Below are positions 17,802-27,446 of a stretch of DNA of 64,000 nt, in pieces. Position 1 is the first letter of the stretch. Every line of letters starts with the position of its first letter. The position numbers were made by a program, and so were the translations under genes. The stretch spans positions 89,631-153,630 of the forward strand of contig ONJC01000012.1 of assembly GCA_900318035.1 (NCBI GenBank). The letters run 5' to 3'. The notes under the pieces are model-generated. The model ran no database searches. It was given only the letters and a program-made list of their open reading frames with translations, and was not told where the DNA came from. This DNA comes from an uncultured Methanobrevibacter sp. (GTDB taxonomy: Archaea > Methanobacteriota > Methanobacteria > Methanobacteriales > Methanobacteriaceae).

Positions 17802-19469
17802 ATGAACGAATTAACTATCTTAAGTTGGATAACAATATTTATAATTGGAGTAATTGCAATAATTGCAGTTAAATTACATTTTAAAGGACCTGAATTAGAA
17901 AAAGACGAAACATCAATATTGCCTACGGATAAAATTGATGGTATAATATCATATGGTCAAGATAAAGTATTTAAAGGTAATGAAACTCCTGAAAAAGAAT
18001 TTACCCAAACAAATCCTGAAAATGACATTTTTGCAATTGAAGATGCGTATCAAGACGAAACTTATATCGAACCTGCAATTGCAGATAACACTTATGAAAA
18101 TATTGGATATGAATCTCAAAATCAAGTACTTATTAACTATGGAAATGAAGTTGAAAAATTCCAAGAACCAATGACTGAAAAACAGGTTGAAATTATGACT
18201 CCAGATAACGAAAAACATGAATTAAAAGACTTATTTACTATTGATGAACTTATTAAAGAATCTAAAAGAAAAGACAGTGAAAGAGAAAAAGAATCACAGC
18301 AAATTAATAAAGATGATGATAATGAGTTAACTGAACTTAAAGAAAGCATCAGGAAAAGAAAAGACAATGAGGAAGTTGAAGACCAACTCATTGAGGAGAT
18401 TCTAGCTGATGAAGAAATTAGTGAACTTCTAAATAACGATGAAAAAGAACCTGAAACAGAAGAAGAACCAACAATACAACAAATCATCGAAGAAAAACCA
18501 ACAGAAGAAGAACCAACAATACAACAAATCATCGAAGAAAAACCAACAGAAGAAATCATCGAAGAAAAACCAACAGAAGAAGAAACCGTCCAAGAGGTTT
18601 TAGAAGTCAGCGAAGAAAAAGAAGAAACAATTGAAGAAGCAATTGTATCTCCAATCGAAGAGGAAACCCCTTCAGTTGCATCACAGAAAGATATTGCTGA
18701 GGCCATTGATAACGCATCTCACGAAATTGAAGAAAAAGAAATTGAAAGCATTTCAGAAAGTGAAAATATCACAGATGCACTATTAAATTCTGAAGAGGAA
18801 ATAAAAGAACCTATACTAAAAACACCAACTAAAATCGATGAATCTAAAAAAGATGAATTTAGCGGACTTGATAAGGATAACAAAATTGAATCAACCGTAG
18901 AAAACGATCTTGATTACAGAAAAGATTTAGCTAAAATCACCAATACCATTAAAAGCTCAAAATTATTCAAAGAAGTTAAAGATAAAATAACCGGTGAACC
19001 TGAACCGGAAGTTGATCCTTTATCAGATATCCAAGAGTCATACATCAGAAACGTTAATGACTATAATGAATATGAGGAATATGATGAATATGATGAATAT
19101 GCCCCAATCATCAATGAAACACATGATGAATTTGGAGAAATCTACGAACCTGAATATGAGCCAGATTATGATCAAGCAATTAGAGAAGAAAACACACGTA
19201 AATTAATGAATAACGTCAAAACCACTCCAAAACCTGAAGTAACAGAACCAAAAATTACCCCTATCAAATCCAAACCATCCAGAGACAATATTAAGATACA
19301 AATGGGTAATGCAGATATTGTTCTTAAAAAAGGAGACGAAATCATATTTAGACATGATGGAGAAACTTACTCTAGTCAAGTTTATGGAATTAATGGTGAT
19401 GACATTTCTGTGAGATACAGAGGGAAAAACATTACTATTAAACCGGAAGATGTAAAAAAGGTATACTAA
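17802..19469 (+). CDS. Membrane-anchored acidic low-complexity protein with C-terminal SH3-like domain
   Basis: One span (about residues 5-24, LTILSWITIFIIGVIAIIAV) is followed by about 450 highly acidic, E-rich residues, then a compact C-terminal domain of about 60 residues starting IKIQMGNADIVLKKGDEIIF that resembles a small beta barrel. A tandem repeat lies in the middle (18462-18584). A TTG three codons upstream (17793, preceded by AGGGAT) is an alternative start. No N-terminal cleavage signal is evident, and the long acidic part is more likely cytosolic. I recognise no family; a scaffold or division role would be a guess. Confidence 0.6.
   Translation: MNELTILSWITIFIIGVIAIIAVKLHFKGPELEKDETSILPTDKIDGIISYGQDKVFKGNETPEKEFTQTNPENDIFAIEDAYQDETYIEPAIADNTYENIGYESQNQVLINYGNEVEKFQEPMTEKQVEIMTPDNEKHELKDLFTIDELIKESKRKDSEREKESQQINKDDDNELTELKESIRKRKDNEEVEDQLIEEILADEEISELLNNDEKEPETEEEPTIQQIIEEKPTEEEPTIQQIIEEKPTEEIIEEKPTEEETVQEVLEVSEEKEETIEEAIVSPIEEETPSVASQKDIAEAIDNASHEIEEKEIESISESENITDALLNSEEEIKEPILKTPTKIDESKKDEFSGLDKDNKIESTVENDLDYRKDLAKITNTIKSSKLFKEVKDKITGEPEPEVDPLSDIQESYIRNVNDYNEYEEYDEYDEYAPIINETHDEFGEIYEPEYEPDYDQAIREENTRKLMNNVKTTPKPEVTEPKITPIKSKPSRDNIKIQMGNADIVLKKGDEIIFRHDGETYSSQVYGINGDDISVRYRGKNITIKPEDVKKVY
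18462..18584 (+). repeat. Coding tandem repeat, 45-base unit
   Basis: Two near-identical 45-base units encode EEPTIQQIIEEKPTE, followed by a partial unit (EIIEEKPTEE). The DNA copies are almost identical, so the array is recent and likely to vary in copy number between strains. Confidence 0.85.
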
Positions 19470-19655
19470 TATCTTTTTTACCAAACACCACATTCAACCA
19501 AACCTGCCAAAAATCACCAAAACATTTTTGAACACAAATAATTACACAATTATTTCTAACTAAAAACTAATTAAACTCATTTAATTAATATAAAAACAAT
19601 TAAAAATACTTTATTTTTTATTTAAAAATGTAAGTGAGCACTTGCATTCGAATAA

Positions 19656-19666
19656 CTTTATATATG
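19656..19666 (+). promoter_or_regulatory. TATA box of the LPATG surface-protein gene
   Basis: CTTTATATATG, the same 11-mer as the TATA box upstream of tRNA-Ser in this window, lies about 100 bases before the ATG at 19766. Expected initiation near 19690 gives a leader of about 75 bases, long for this genome. That leader contains an imperfect repeat around TTGGAA/TTCCAA (about 19707-19735). Confidence 0.4.
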
Positions 19667-19765
19667 AACCCATCTATATAGTTACTTATACAATTAAGAA
19701 TTAATTTGGAATTAAATAGCTAATTTCCAATTAACTTTTAACATGAAATTTAAAATGGTGATAAC

Positions 19766-20218
19766 ATGGAACTCGAAACAAAAATATTCGCAATTCTCGC
19801 AATCTTATGTGTATTATGCTCTGCATGCTCAGTATATGCAGCTGACGATACAAGTGCAATTTCAGCTGATGAAGGTAGTTTAATAGACGGAAACAGTCAT
19901 GACGGTGAAATCATTCCTCCTGACAACACTCACGATGAAGCGAAACATGCTGCAGGTATGGATCCTTACTTAGATGGAAGTCAAGACGGTCACAACGGTA
20001 CTATAATTCCTACTAATACAACCCACAATGAAACAGCAATGAACCAAACCAACTCCACTCATGCTGCAGGAGGCAATAATCTAGCAAACGCAACAGGAAA
20101 CACAACCAACAAAACAATTGCTCACAACACTTTACCTGCAACAGGCAATCCAATTCTTGCATTATTAGCAATTGCCGCTGTTCTTGGTGGAGCAACCTAC
20201 ATTACAAGAAAAAAATAG
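19766..20218 (+). CDS. Secreted wall-linked surface protein with LPATG sorting signal
   Basis: Signal peptide: residues 1-26 with a hydrophobic core and cleavage near VYAAD. Mature part: two imperfect repeats (HDGEIIPPDNTHDEAKHAAG and HNGTIIPTNTTHNETA followed by HAAG), acidic and rich in N-x-T sequons. C-terminus: LPATG, a hydrophobic span of about 20 residues and a basic tail RKK, the complete tripartite sorting signal for sortase. Sortase homologues are known from Methanobacteriales, whose pseudomurein wall could be the attachment target. The gene is monocistronic with its own TATA box. No function beyond surface display can be assigned. Confidence 0.8.
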   Translation: MELETKIFAILAILCVLCSACSVYAADDTSAISADEGSLIDGNSHDGEIIPPDNTHDEAKHAAGMDPYLDGSQDGHNGTIIPTNTTHNETAMNQTNSTHAAGGNNLANATGNTTNKTIAHNTLPATGNPILALLAIAAVLGGATYITRKK

Positions 20219-20338
20219 GTAATTAATACCTATTTTATTATTTTTTTCATTAAGACTCTGATTTGAAATTTCAGCTAATTTTTGTGTGGACTGTAATTCA
20301 TATTGCAATAACAGTATTCAAAAAAAGAAAAAAAGAAA

Positions 20339-20803
20339 TCATTCTTTATTTAATCTATAGCTGCCGTTTTCCACTATATATTTAGGAACTACGATTTTTA
20401 AAGAACGGATTATATTTAAATAAAAGTCATCCAATGCCCTATCGGCATAAGGATAGGTGAATTCAAAGATGTAGAGATTATCATCTTCCACATATAAAAA
20501 TTCATTACGTCTGATTTGGTTTTCACCATCATTGAATGAAGAAACAACCATATAATAAAGGGACTCATTTATTACAATGAAATCTGAAGTGACCAATTCG
20601 ATTTTATCGTTGCTTTTTAAATTTTCTTCAATACCATTCATTATTTCAGGAAGCCCAGATAATGTAGGTGTTGTTGAAAACTTTATAGACATTGGAATTT
20701 TGGTATTTACCAAATACAAATCAGTGAATTCATCTTTAGGAGGGATTTGATCAAAATCCTCAGGTATTTGAAGTGTTGAAAATCCGTTTGAAAACATTAC
20801 CAT
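20339..20803 (-). CDS. Small DUF1795/PsbP-like protein (154 aa)
   Basis: The 154-residue soluble protein opens FSNGFSTLQIPEDFDQIP and ends DDFYLNIIRSLKIV, a layout like the DcrB/DUF1795 (PsbP-like) fold, in which a beta sheet is closed by a C-terminal helix. It has no signal peptide. AGGTGA lies 4 bases before the ATG at 20803 and 10 before the alternative ATG at 20797; the nearer one is kept. It is 8 bases downstream of gltX and so probably in its transcript. Assignment is by appearance only. Confidence 0.5.
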   Translation of the reverse strand: MVMFSNGFSTLQIPEDFDQIPPKDEFTDLYLVNTKIPMSIKFSTTPTLSGLPEIMNGIEENLKSNDKIELVTSDFIVINESLYYMVVSSFNDGENQIRRNEFLYVEDDNLYIFEFTYPYADRALDDFYLNIIRSLKIVVPKYIVENGSYRLNKE

Positions 20804-20811
20804 TCAATCAC

Positions 20812-22482
20812 CTATTTATGAGCATAGTAGAATACCAATTCATCATCTTTAATCTCATCAAGGCGAGCAAATCCAACCCTTTCAAATTGAACTACATCTC
20901 CAACTTCCAAGTCACGGAGAGCTCCTTCACCGAGACCTTCTTTAGTTGATGCGTCATCCATCACGATTTTGACATTGACATTGTCATCTACAGGCACCCA
21001 TTGGATAATTCTGGCCTTAATTTCACGTGCATCTTCAAAGGATGTGGAGTGATATGTGATTTCCTCACCGTTAATGTTGACGTTGACGGCATCCATTAAT
21101 CTGAATATTCCATCTTTAATGTCACTTTCGGCCAAATAAACTTTTCCATCAAACGGCAATATTCTGTTTCCCCTGTCCAAATGGTCTGCATGAAGAGGTC
21201 TTTCAATATCGACACTGCCATCATCATATCCTTCAACTTCAATCAGTTGAGGGTTTTCACAGAAGAAGTACCTGTTGGCTACAGGTTCCAGGAAATTTCG
21301 GTTCAATCCATAAATCTTTTTCCAGCTGATGGCTGAATCTGCCATTTTAACGCCCATTTCAGTTATCAAATCATATATTGTTCTTGGATCAATTCCACGT
21401 CTTGCAATAGCTCTCAAAGTTCCGAGTCTTGGATCATCCCATCCGCTGTAGGTCCCCTCTTCAATTCCTTCCATTGCCTTTGAGGTACTTAATGCAATGT
21501 CTTCCATCTTAAGTCTGCCGTAGTGGATATATTCAGGCACATCCCATCCCATATGGTCATACAGGTATTTCTGCTTTTCTGTGTTTGCCAAATGGTCTTT
21601 TCCTCTTAAGACATGAGTCAGCCCTAATAAATGGTCGTCAACCGCTACTGAAAAGTTCATCATAGGGTATAATCTGTATTTTGTACCTAAGCGAGGATGT
21701 TCCTCATCGACTATTCTCATTGCAACCCAGTCACGGATTGCAGGATTTTTATGATTAATATCAGTTTTAACTCTGAGCACCGCCTCACCGGCATCCATTG
21801 TATCGAATTTGTCCCATAATTCCAAATTCTCTTCAACAGAGTTGTCTCTGCATGGACATGGTTTGCAGTTGTCTTTAAGCTCTTTGAAAGTAGCTCCGTC
21901 ACAGGTGCACATGTATGCTGCTCCTTTTTCAATTAATTGACGGGCATAATCATAATAGATTTCAAATCTGTCTGATTGATAGATTACCTCATCAGGCTTG
22001 ATTCCCAGCCATTCGAGGTCTTCAGGAATCATCTCATAGGCAGGTTCATATACCCTTTTTGGATCGGTATCTTCAATTCTCAAAATCAGTTTTCCATTAT
22101 GTCTTTTTACATATTCCGCATTAGGAACTGCTGCACGGGAGTGACCAATGTGTAGAGGTCCGCTTGGATTTGGAGCGAATCTCAAAACGATGTTTTCATG
22201 AGTTCCCGGAAGCTCCTGCAGGCCAACTTCTTTTGCTTTAGGTTTTTTATCTTCAACTTCAATACCTAATCTTTCCATTTCGGCTTTTTGCTCTTCAGGA
22301 CTTAAAGCATTTACTTTTCCTACAATTTTACCTGACATTGGACCAATTTCTTTAGCTTTACTTCTGAGTTCCGGTTCATTAGCCATTATGGAACCCATAA
22401 CGGCACCGGGATTAGCACTTCCCTTATGTTTAGCTGCATTAAGCAGAGCATGTTTATAGACAATTTCTTCTAAATCATTCAT
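20812..22482 (-). CDS. gltX: Glutamyl-tRNA synthetase, archaeal type
   Basis: The class I synthetase charges tRNA-Glu and, in archaea, also supplies Glu-tRNA for Gln-tRNA formation. It has the ATP-binding PSGPLHIGHSRA (HIGH motif, about residues 106-117) and ALSTSK as the KMSKS-like loop, with a zinc-site-like run CTCDGATFKELKDNCKPCPC in the acceptor-binding domain. The N-terminal helical extension of about 95 residues is usual in the archaeal/eukaryotic GlxRS group. GTGATG lies before the ATG. Length of 556 residues is typical. Confidence 0.97.
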   Translation of the reverse strand: MNDLEEIVYKHALLNAAKHKGSANPGAVMGSIMANEPELRSKAKEIGPMSGKIVGKVNALSPEEQKAEMERLGIEVEDKKPKAKEVGLQELPGTHENIVLRFAPNPSGPLHIGHSRAAVPNAEYVKRHNGKLILRIEDTDPKRVYEPAYEMIPEDLEWLGIKPDEVIYQSDRFEIYYDYARQLIEKGAAYMCTCDGATFKELKDNCKPCPCRDNSVEENLELWDKFDTMDAGEAVLRVKTDINHKNPAIRDWVAMRIVDEEHPRLGTKYRLYPMMNFSVAVDDHLLGLTHVLRGKDHLANTEKQKYLYDHMGWDVPEYIHYGRLKMEDIALSTSKAMEGIEEGTYSGWDDPRLGTLRAIARRGIDPRTIYDLITEMGVKMADSAISWKKIYGLNRNFLEPVANRYFFCENPQLIEVEGYDDGSVDIERPLHADHLDRGNRILPFDGKVYLAESDIKDGIFRLMDAVNVNINGEEITYHSTSFEDAREIKARIIQWVPVDDNVNVKIVMDDASTKEGLGEGALRDLEVGDVVQFERVGFARLDEIKDDELVFYYAHK

Positions 22483-22607
22483 TTAATCATCACATTTAAT
22501 TAATTCAATAAAAATAAGCAATATTATTTATCTATCTAAAAATATATAAATATAGTGAGAGTAGTTAAAAAAAATCGGAGCCTTATAAAAAAATTAGGTT
22601 GATATAC

Positions 22608-23612
22608 ATGAGTGATGCCGTTGAAAAAGCAAAGCTATACATCGATGAAGGCAATTTAAAGGAAGCGCTTAAGCTGGCCAGGAAAAGACATGGAAAGGAT
22701 GATGTTGAATCCTATCTGTCAATTTTAGATTTGCTTATTGAAGAAGGGGATTTGCAGGCCCTTGAAGAAAAGGGAATGTATTATCAGTACTATGACGAAA
22801 GCCATGACAATGGGGATTATGGTGAGAAGTATTTCGATGAATATCTCGAAAGGCAGCCGAAATCCATCAATGTGCTGTGTGACAAGGCAATGTCCCGGTT
22901 CAATAAGGGAAAAATTGACGAATCCCTTGAATATATGGATATGGCTTTGGACAAATATAAACCTTATTCTAAAATAGAAGAACCAAGATTATCTAAAAAA
23001 GAACTTATAATGGCAAGAATAGAGCTTTTGATTAAAGCTAAAAAATATGATGATGCCTTAAGAAGTCTGAACAATTATGAAAATCAGTTCGGATCAACTC
23101 AAAAGACCGACCTGTACAAAGGCCAGATGCTTCAAAAGACCGGAAAAAATGAAGAGGCTCTTGAGTATTTGGAAAAATCCATTTCGGAAGAAGACACCCT
23201 GATTGCATACAATTCAAAAGGTGATGCATTATATGAACTCAAAAGATACGATGAAGCCCTGAAGGCATACAATGAGTGCATCCGCTATGAAGGAAAAATT
23301 GAAGACGATTTGGAGCTTGTAACCAATTTCAACTACAAGGCGGCCTTTTGCTGTGTTGAACTTGGAGAAGATCAAAAAGCTGTTCAGTACCTGAACAAGA
23401 CAATAAACATGCTTAACAAACATGGCAGACTTCCAAAAGACCTTGAAGCCATATATCAAAAATGTTCCTTTGAAAAGGACCGCATTATGAGGCACAGTGA
23501 TGTTGAAGACAAGGAATTCAAACAGACAAAGTTCCTGCCTGCAAAATATGCCATTATTGCATTGATTATTATTTTTATTTTATACATTGTTTTAAAAATG
23601 AATGGACATTAA
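22608..23612 (+). CDS. TPR-repeat protein with C-terminal membrane anchor
   Basis: The ATG at 22608 (MSDAVEKAKLYIDEG) is preferred over an upstream TTG because AGGTTGAT sits 4 bases before it. The protein of 334 residues carries about six TPR units, for example DALRSLNNYENQFG, EEALEYLEKSISEEDTLI and DEALKAYNECIRYEGK. A single C-terminal span (AKYAIIALIIIFILYIVLKM) anchors it with the repeats in the cytosol, a tail-anchored layout. It probably scaffolds protein contacts at the membrane. The gene is divergent from gltX, and a TTATAAAA about 26 bases before the ATG could give a leaderless transcript. Confidence 0.8.
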   Translation: MSDAVEKAKLYIDEGNLKEALKLARKRHGKDDVESYLSILDLLIEEGDLQALEEKGMYYQYYDESHDNGDYGEKYFDEYLERQPKSINVLCDKAMSRFNKGKIDESLEYMDMALDKYKPYSKIEEPRLSKKELIMARIELLIKAKKYDDALRSLNNYENQFGSTQKTDLYKGQMLQKTGKNEEALEYLEKSISEEDTLIAYNSKGDALYELKRYDEALKAYNECIRYEGKIEDDLELVTNFNYKAAFCCVELGEDQKAVQYLNKTINMLNKHGRLPKDLEAIYQKCSFEKDRIMRHSDVEDKEFKQTKFLPAKYAIIALIIIFILYIVLKMNGH

Positions 23613-23765
23613 CGGATTGTGAGCATATCCCCATTTTTTAACAAACTTACACAATAAAAACATGACCTAAAAAAAGTAATACTATTAATCAAAAAAACAA
23701 ATAATAAAATCAGAAATATGAATAATATTTATTGATTCATAGAAAACTTTTAGGATGGCTTTAAA

Positions 23766-24797
23766 ATGAGACTGGGAAAAACAAACTTAGAAGTAAACAA
23801 AAATGGATTTGGAGCACTTCCGATTCAAAGATGCAGTATGGATGAGGCTGTTGAAATACTTAAAAAAGCATATGACGAAGGCATAAACTTTTATGACACC
23901 GCCCACTTTTATACCGACAGCGAAGAGAAAATGGGTAAAGCATTTGAGGATATCCCAAGAGAAAACATTTATCTTGTAAGCAAAACTGCAGCTGAAACTC
24001 CAGAAGTCTTCTGGAGCGATTTGAAAACTTCTCTTGAAAGTTTAAAAACAGATTATCTGGATTTATATCAGTTCCACAACATTTCATTTGTCCCAAAAGA
24101 GGATGATGATGTATATAAAGCAATGCTTGAAGCAAAAGAAAAAGGAATGATTAGACATATCGGAATTACCACCCACAAAATAACATTTGCCCATGAAGCC
24201 ATCGAAAGTGGCCTTTATGAAACCCTTCAATATCCATTTTCATACCTGAGCGGAGAAGAGGAAATTGAACTTGTTGAAAAATGCAAAGACCTGGATGTCG
24301 GTTTTATTGCAATGAAAGCAATGGGCGGAGGTCTGATTAAAAATTCAAAAGCAAGTTTTGCATACATCAACCAGTTTGACAATGTACTGCCAATCTGGGG
24401 AATTCAGAAACTTGAAGAGCTTGACGAATTCCTTTCATACGATGACACTACAGTTTTAACCGACGATTTAAAGGCGGAAATTGAAAAGGATAAGGAAGAG
24501 CTTGGTGAAAACTTCTGCAGAGGATGTGCATACTGTATGCCGTGCCCTGAAGAAATCAACATCAGCCTATGTGCCAGAATGTCACTGTGGATTAGGCGAT
24601 TTCCGGCAGAGCCATATCTGACCGAAGAGTATCAGGAAATGATGGAACATACAAAAGACTGCACAGAATGTTATTCCTGCACAGACAAATGTCCATATGA
24701 ACTGGATATTCCGGAACTTCTAAAAGAGAATTATGAAGACTACCAAAATGTACTGTCCGGCAAAATCAAAGGTGTGAGAAATGAAACAATGCATTGA
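23766..24797 (+). CDS. Aldo/keto reductase with C-terminal ferredoxin-like domain
   Basis: Residues 1-240 are an AKR barrel. The catalytic Asp and Tyr are in NFYDTAHFYTDSEEKMG, the Lys in LVSKTA, and the His in LYQFHNIS. The C-terminal part has CRGCAYCMPCPEEINI and CTECYSCTDKCPYELDIP, two cysteine clusters that could hold Fe-S centres. This fused form is widespread in anaerobes; the substrate is unknown. AGGATGG lies before the ATG. The last 17 bases overlap the next gene, a methyltransferase, implying co-translation. Confidence 0.88.
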   Translation: MRLGKTNLEVNKNGFGALPIQRCSMDEAVEILKKAYDEGINFYDTAHFYTDSEEKMGKAFEDIPRENIYLVSKTAAETPEVFWSDLKTSLESLKTDYLDLYQFHNISFVPKEDDDVYKAMLEAKEKGMIRHIGITTHKITFAHEAIESGLYETLQYPFSYLSGEEEIELVEKCKDLDVGFIAMKAMGGGLIKNSKASFAYINQFDNVLPIWGIQKLEELDEFLSYDDTTVLTDDLKAEIEKDKEELGENFCRGCAYCMPCPEEINISLCARMSLWIRRFPAEPYLTEEYQEMMEHTKDCTECYSCTDKCPYELDIPELLKENYEDYQNVLSGKIKGVRNETMH

Positions 24798-25593
24798 AAA
24801 TCCGAACGATGTTGATTGGGCCAGCTACTGGAGAGAAAGACTGGAAGGCAAGAACAGCAAGGACTGGGACAAGGCAGCTCCTGGATTTTATAAAAGAACC
24901 AGAAAAGATGACTATAATGACGCATTGTTCGACATGCTGATTCTGGATGAAAACGATACCGTCCTTGATGTCGGGTGCGGTGAAGGGTCAATAACAGTGC
25001 CCCTCTCAAAAAAGGTTAAAAAGGTTATCGGACTTGATTCATCACCTAAAATGCTTGAATATTTAGAAAAAAGAGCTAACGATGAAAATGCAGACAACAT
25101 CGAAACCATCCTGAAACCAATTGAAGATATAAAATATGAAGAAATCGGCGATGCTGATGTTGTGGTCTGCTCAAGATCTTTAAATGGAATAATGCCAATT
25201 GAAGAAGTTTTAGCCGAATTGGATAAGATTGCAAATAAATATGTATTCATAACTATTTTTGGACCCGAAAACAAAAAAATCGAAAAGGATTTTGAAAAGG
25301 AGCTTGGAAAAAAGACAGAGGATTTCCCAGATTACAATTATTTCTTTAACATACTATTCAATATGGGAATTTACGCCAATGTCCAGCGTTTTGATTTGAA
25401 TAACTACCGCGAATATGACAGCATTGATGAGGCCATGGACAACGGCAAATTCAGACTTGATTTATATAGTGATGAAGAAAAAGAGCTTCTCAGGAAATAT
25501 CTGGAAAGAATACTGACTTATGATGAGAAATCTGAGAAGTATTATAATGTTAAGGACAAAGCCGATTGGATAATGGTCTGGTGGAAAAAATAG
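24781..25593 (+). CDS. SAM-dependent class I methyltransferase
   Basis: The Rossmann-type SAM site is visible: motif I VLDVGCGEGSI (about residues 60-70), an acidic residue after motif II in VIGLDSSPKML, and VVVCSRSLNGIMP. The N-terminus (CIENPNDVDWASYWRERL) resembles methyltransferases that sit beside anaerobic metal or cofactor enzymes. It overlaps the reductase gene by 17 bases, so the pair probably acts on the same compound. The product is 270 residues. The acceptor substrate cannot be told. Confidence 0.82.
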   Translation: MKQCIENPNDVDWASYWRERLEGKNSKDWDKAAPGFYKRTRKDDYNDALFDMLILDENDTVLDVGCGEGSITVPLSKKVKKVIGLDSSPKMLEYLEKRANDENADNIETILKPIEDIKYEEIGDADVVVCSRSLNGIMPIEEVLAELDKIANKYVFITIFGPENKKIEKDFEKELGKKTEDFPDYNYFFNILFNMGIYANVQRFDLNNYREYDSIDEAMDNGKFRLDLYSDEEKELLRKYLERILTYDEKSEKYYNVKDKADWIMVWWKK

Positions 25594-25686
25594 CTATCCG
25601 CTGATAAAAAAGAGAAACATGACTATGACATTATCAGTGCAAAAACACTAAATAACATCATAGTTCAATGAAAGGTTTTAATGACA

Positions 25687-26016
25687 TTAGTCAGATTTAA
25701 TCATAGTTAATATCATTTTATATGGGCTGTTTTCAGCCTGCAGCGCATGTGGTTCGTTAGCCGGCATGATAATAATTTCTCCAGCTTTAACTGTATGTTT
25801 TTTACCTGAAATTGTGATTTCAGCTTCACCATCAATTACCTGAACCATTGCATCGAAAGGTGCTGAATGTTCGGAGAGGCCCTGACCTTGATCAAATGCG
25901 AAAAATGTCACGGTACCCAATTCCTTTTTGATTACTTCACGACTCACTACACTGTCTTTTTGATAATCAAGCAAAAATTGGATATCCAGAGGTTTTGCTT
26001 TTAGATCTTCACTCAC
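25687..26016 (-). CDS. Cupin-domain protein
   Basis: A single-domain cupin of 109 residues. The two cupin motifs are EHSAPFDAMVQVIDGEAEITIS (with H and E ligands) and MPANEPHALQA (with the late histidine), suggesting a metal site. It lies 2 bases after hcp and should be co-transcribed. Small cupins next to Hcp are common in anaerobes and may act in stress sensing or metal handling; which one applies here is not shown. Confidence 0.85.
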   Translation of the reverse strand: MSEDLKAKPLDIQFLLDYQKDSVVSREVIKKELGTVTFFAFDQGQGLSEHSAPFDAMVQVIDGEAEITISGKKHTVKAGEIIIMPANEPHALQAENSPYKMILTMIKSD

Positions 26017-26018
26017 GC

Positions 26019-27326
26019 CTATTCCCCCATAATGGTTTTGATATCAGCTATTGCATCTCCGGTTGTTGGTGTTAAATTGTAGTTTTCAACAAGGACATTC
26101 AGGATGTCGTCATTGCACCATGCAGGAAGTACAGGTCCAATCCACATGTCTGTTTTGCCCAGATAGAGTAATGCCCAGAGCACTGCTGCAGCTTTCTGTT
26201 CCATCCAGGAGAGTACAATAGTCAATGGAAGTTCGTTTAATTCCATTCCAAACAATTCGCATAAAGCTAATGCAACATCAACTGCAACAATTGTGTCGTT
26301 ACATTGACCTACATCCAATAATCTTGGGATTCCTTCGATGTCGCCTAAATCCAAGTCATTGAATTTGTATTTTCCGCACGCTAATGTTAATATAACTGTG
26401 TCTTCAGGAAGGTTTGCAACGAATTCCCTGTAGTAGTCGTTGTGTTTTGCCGCTTTGTCACATCCTCCAACAACAAAGAATCTTCTGATTTTGCCTTCTT
26501 CGACTAATTTTTTGATAGCATCAGCGTGCTCTACAATAGCTCCTGCGCTCCATCCGGTAGTAATTGTGGTCAATTCTTCAGCTTCAAGGCCACCTAAAGA
26601 TTTTGCACATTCAATAACTTCTGAAAAGTCATAATCTTCTACTGTTTTTACACCTTCGAGTTTTGCTACATCCATTGTAAACATTCTTTCTTTGTATGAA
26701 TCCATTGCAGGCAATACGCAGTTGCTTGTTCCGACAATAGCTGCATTGTATTTTTTGAATGTCATTCTTTGATCGTGCCATGCTCCACCTAACTGTCCTG
26801 CAAGGTTTTCATATTTGTTTAAGCCAGGATATCCGTGAGCAGGCAACATTTCAGAGTGGGTGTAAACTTTAATGTCTGTTCCTTCAACCTGTTTTAACAA
26901 TTCTTCAAGGGCTTTTAGGTCGTGACCTGTTACAATGATTGCAGGTCCTTCCTGTGCTCCAACTTTAACTTCAACAGGTTGTGGTTCACCGTACGCTTCA
27001 ATATGAGCCTCTTTAAGTAATCTCATTACGTCAACACTTACTTTTCCTGCTTCAAGTGCCAATGCCACAAGATCGTTTACATCAAAATTGACATTTGTTA
27101 ATGTGGTGTATAAACCTTTGGTTAAGAATGCATCGATTTCAGGGTCTACTTTTCCTAAAACGTTTGCATTGTAGTTGTATGCACTTATACCTTTCATTGT
27201 AAAGATTAAGTTATCCTGTAATCTAGCCACAGTTGCGTTTTTACCGCAAACCCCTTTGATAGTACATCCTGTACCGTGAGCGGTTTGGGAACATTGATAA
27301 CAAAACATATCTAAATTATCTGCCAT
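26019..27326 (-). CDS. hcp: Hybrid cluster protein (hydroxylamine reductase family)
   Basis: The N-terminal cysteine set [20 protein letters not shown] binds the cubane cluster. Later ligands of the hybrid Fe-S-O cluster occur around [22 protein letters not shown] and the C-terminal DVGQCND and WMEQKAA segments. At 435 residues it is shorter than enteric Hcp (about 550) and fits the archaeal/anaerobe short class. Hcp proteins act in protection from nitric oxide and nitrosative stress. It is divergent from a TrmB-type regulator and followed by a cupin, suggesting one regulated unit. Confidence 0.93.
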   Translation of the reverse strand: MADNLDMFCYQCSQTAHGTGCTIKGVCGKNATVARLQDNLIFTMKGISAYNYNANVLGKVDPEIDAFLTKGLYTTLTNVNFDVNDLVALALEAGKVSVDVMRLLKEAHIEAYGEPQPVEVKVGAQEGPAIIVTGHDLKALEELLKQVEGTDIKVYTHSEMLPAHGYPGLNKYENLAGQLGGAWHDQRMTFKKYNAAIVGTSNCVLPAMDSYKERMFTMDVAKLEGVKTVEDYDFSEVIECAKSLGGLEAEELTTITTGWSAGAIVEHADAIKKLVEEGKIRRFFVVGGCDKAAKHNDYYREFVANLPEDTVILTLACGKYKFNDLDLGDIEGIPRLLDVGQCNDTIVAVDVALALCELFGMELNELPLTIVLSWMEQKAAAVLWALLYLGKTDMWIGPVLPAWCNDDILNVLVENYNLTPTTGDAIADIKTIMGE

Positions 27327-27370
27327 TTTAATAACCTCTTTTTATTCGTTAATTAATATTTTCTCGAAAT

Positions 27371-27425
27371 AGCTTATAAATATTTTGTCACTAAACAAGG
27401 GTGAAAAGTGATAAACATTATATAA
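27371..27425. promoter_or_regulatory. Divergent promoters with candidate operator between hcp and the TrmB-type regulator
   Basis: A minus-strand TATA box (AATATTTATAAGCT, 27371-27384) serves hcp, and a plus-strand TTATATAA (27418-27425) lies about 26 bases before the ATG at 27447, right for a leaderless regulator mRNA. Between them is a 9-base inverted repeat with one mismatch (TTTGTCACT at 27384-27392 and AGTGATAAA at 27407-27415, spacer 14). It is well placed for a regulator controlling both sides. Confidence 0.5.
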
Positions 27426-27446
27426 TCGGTTATGCAAACAATAATC

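Noticed and set aside
18462..18584. CRISPR-like direct repeats
   Set aside because: Units are adjacent without unique spacers and lie in an open coding frame. No CRISPR array or cas gene is seen in the window.
18137..18706. 189-codon minus-strand frame rich in Ser
   Set aside because: It is the antisense of the E/P-rich repeat region of the acidic protein; the Ser richness comes from reading Glu codons backwards.
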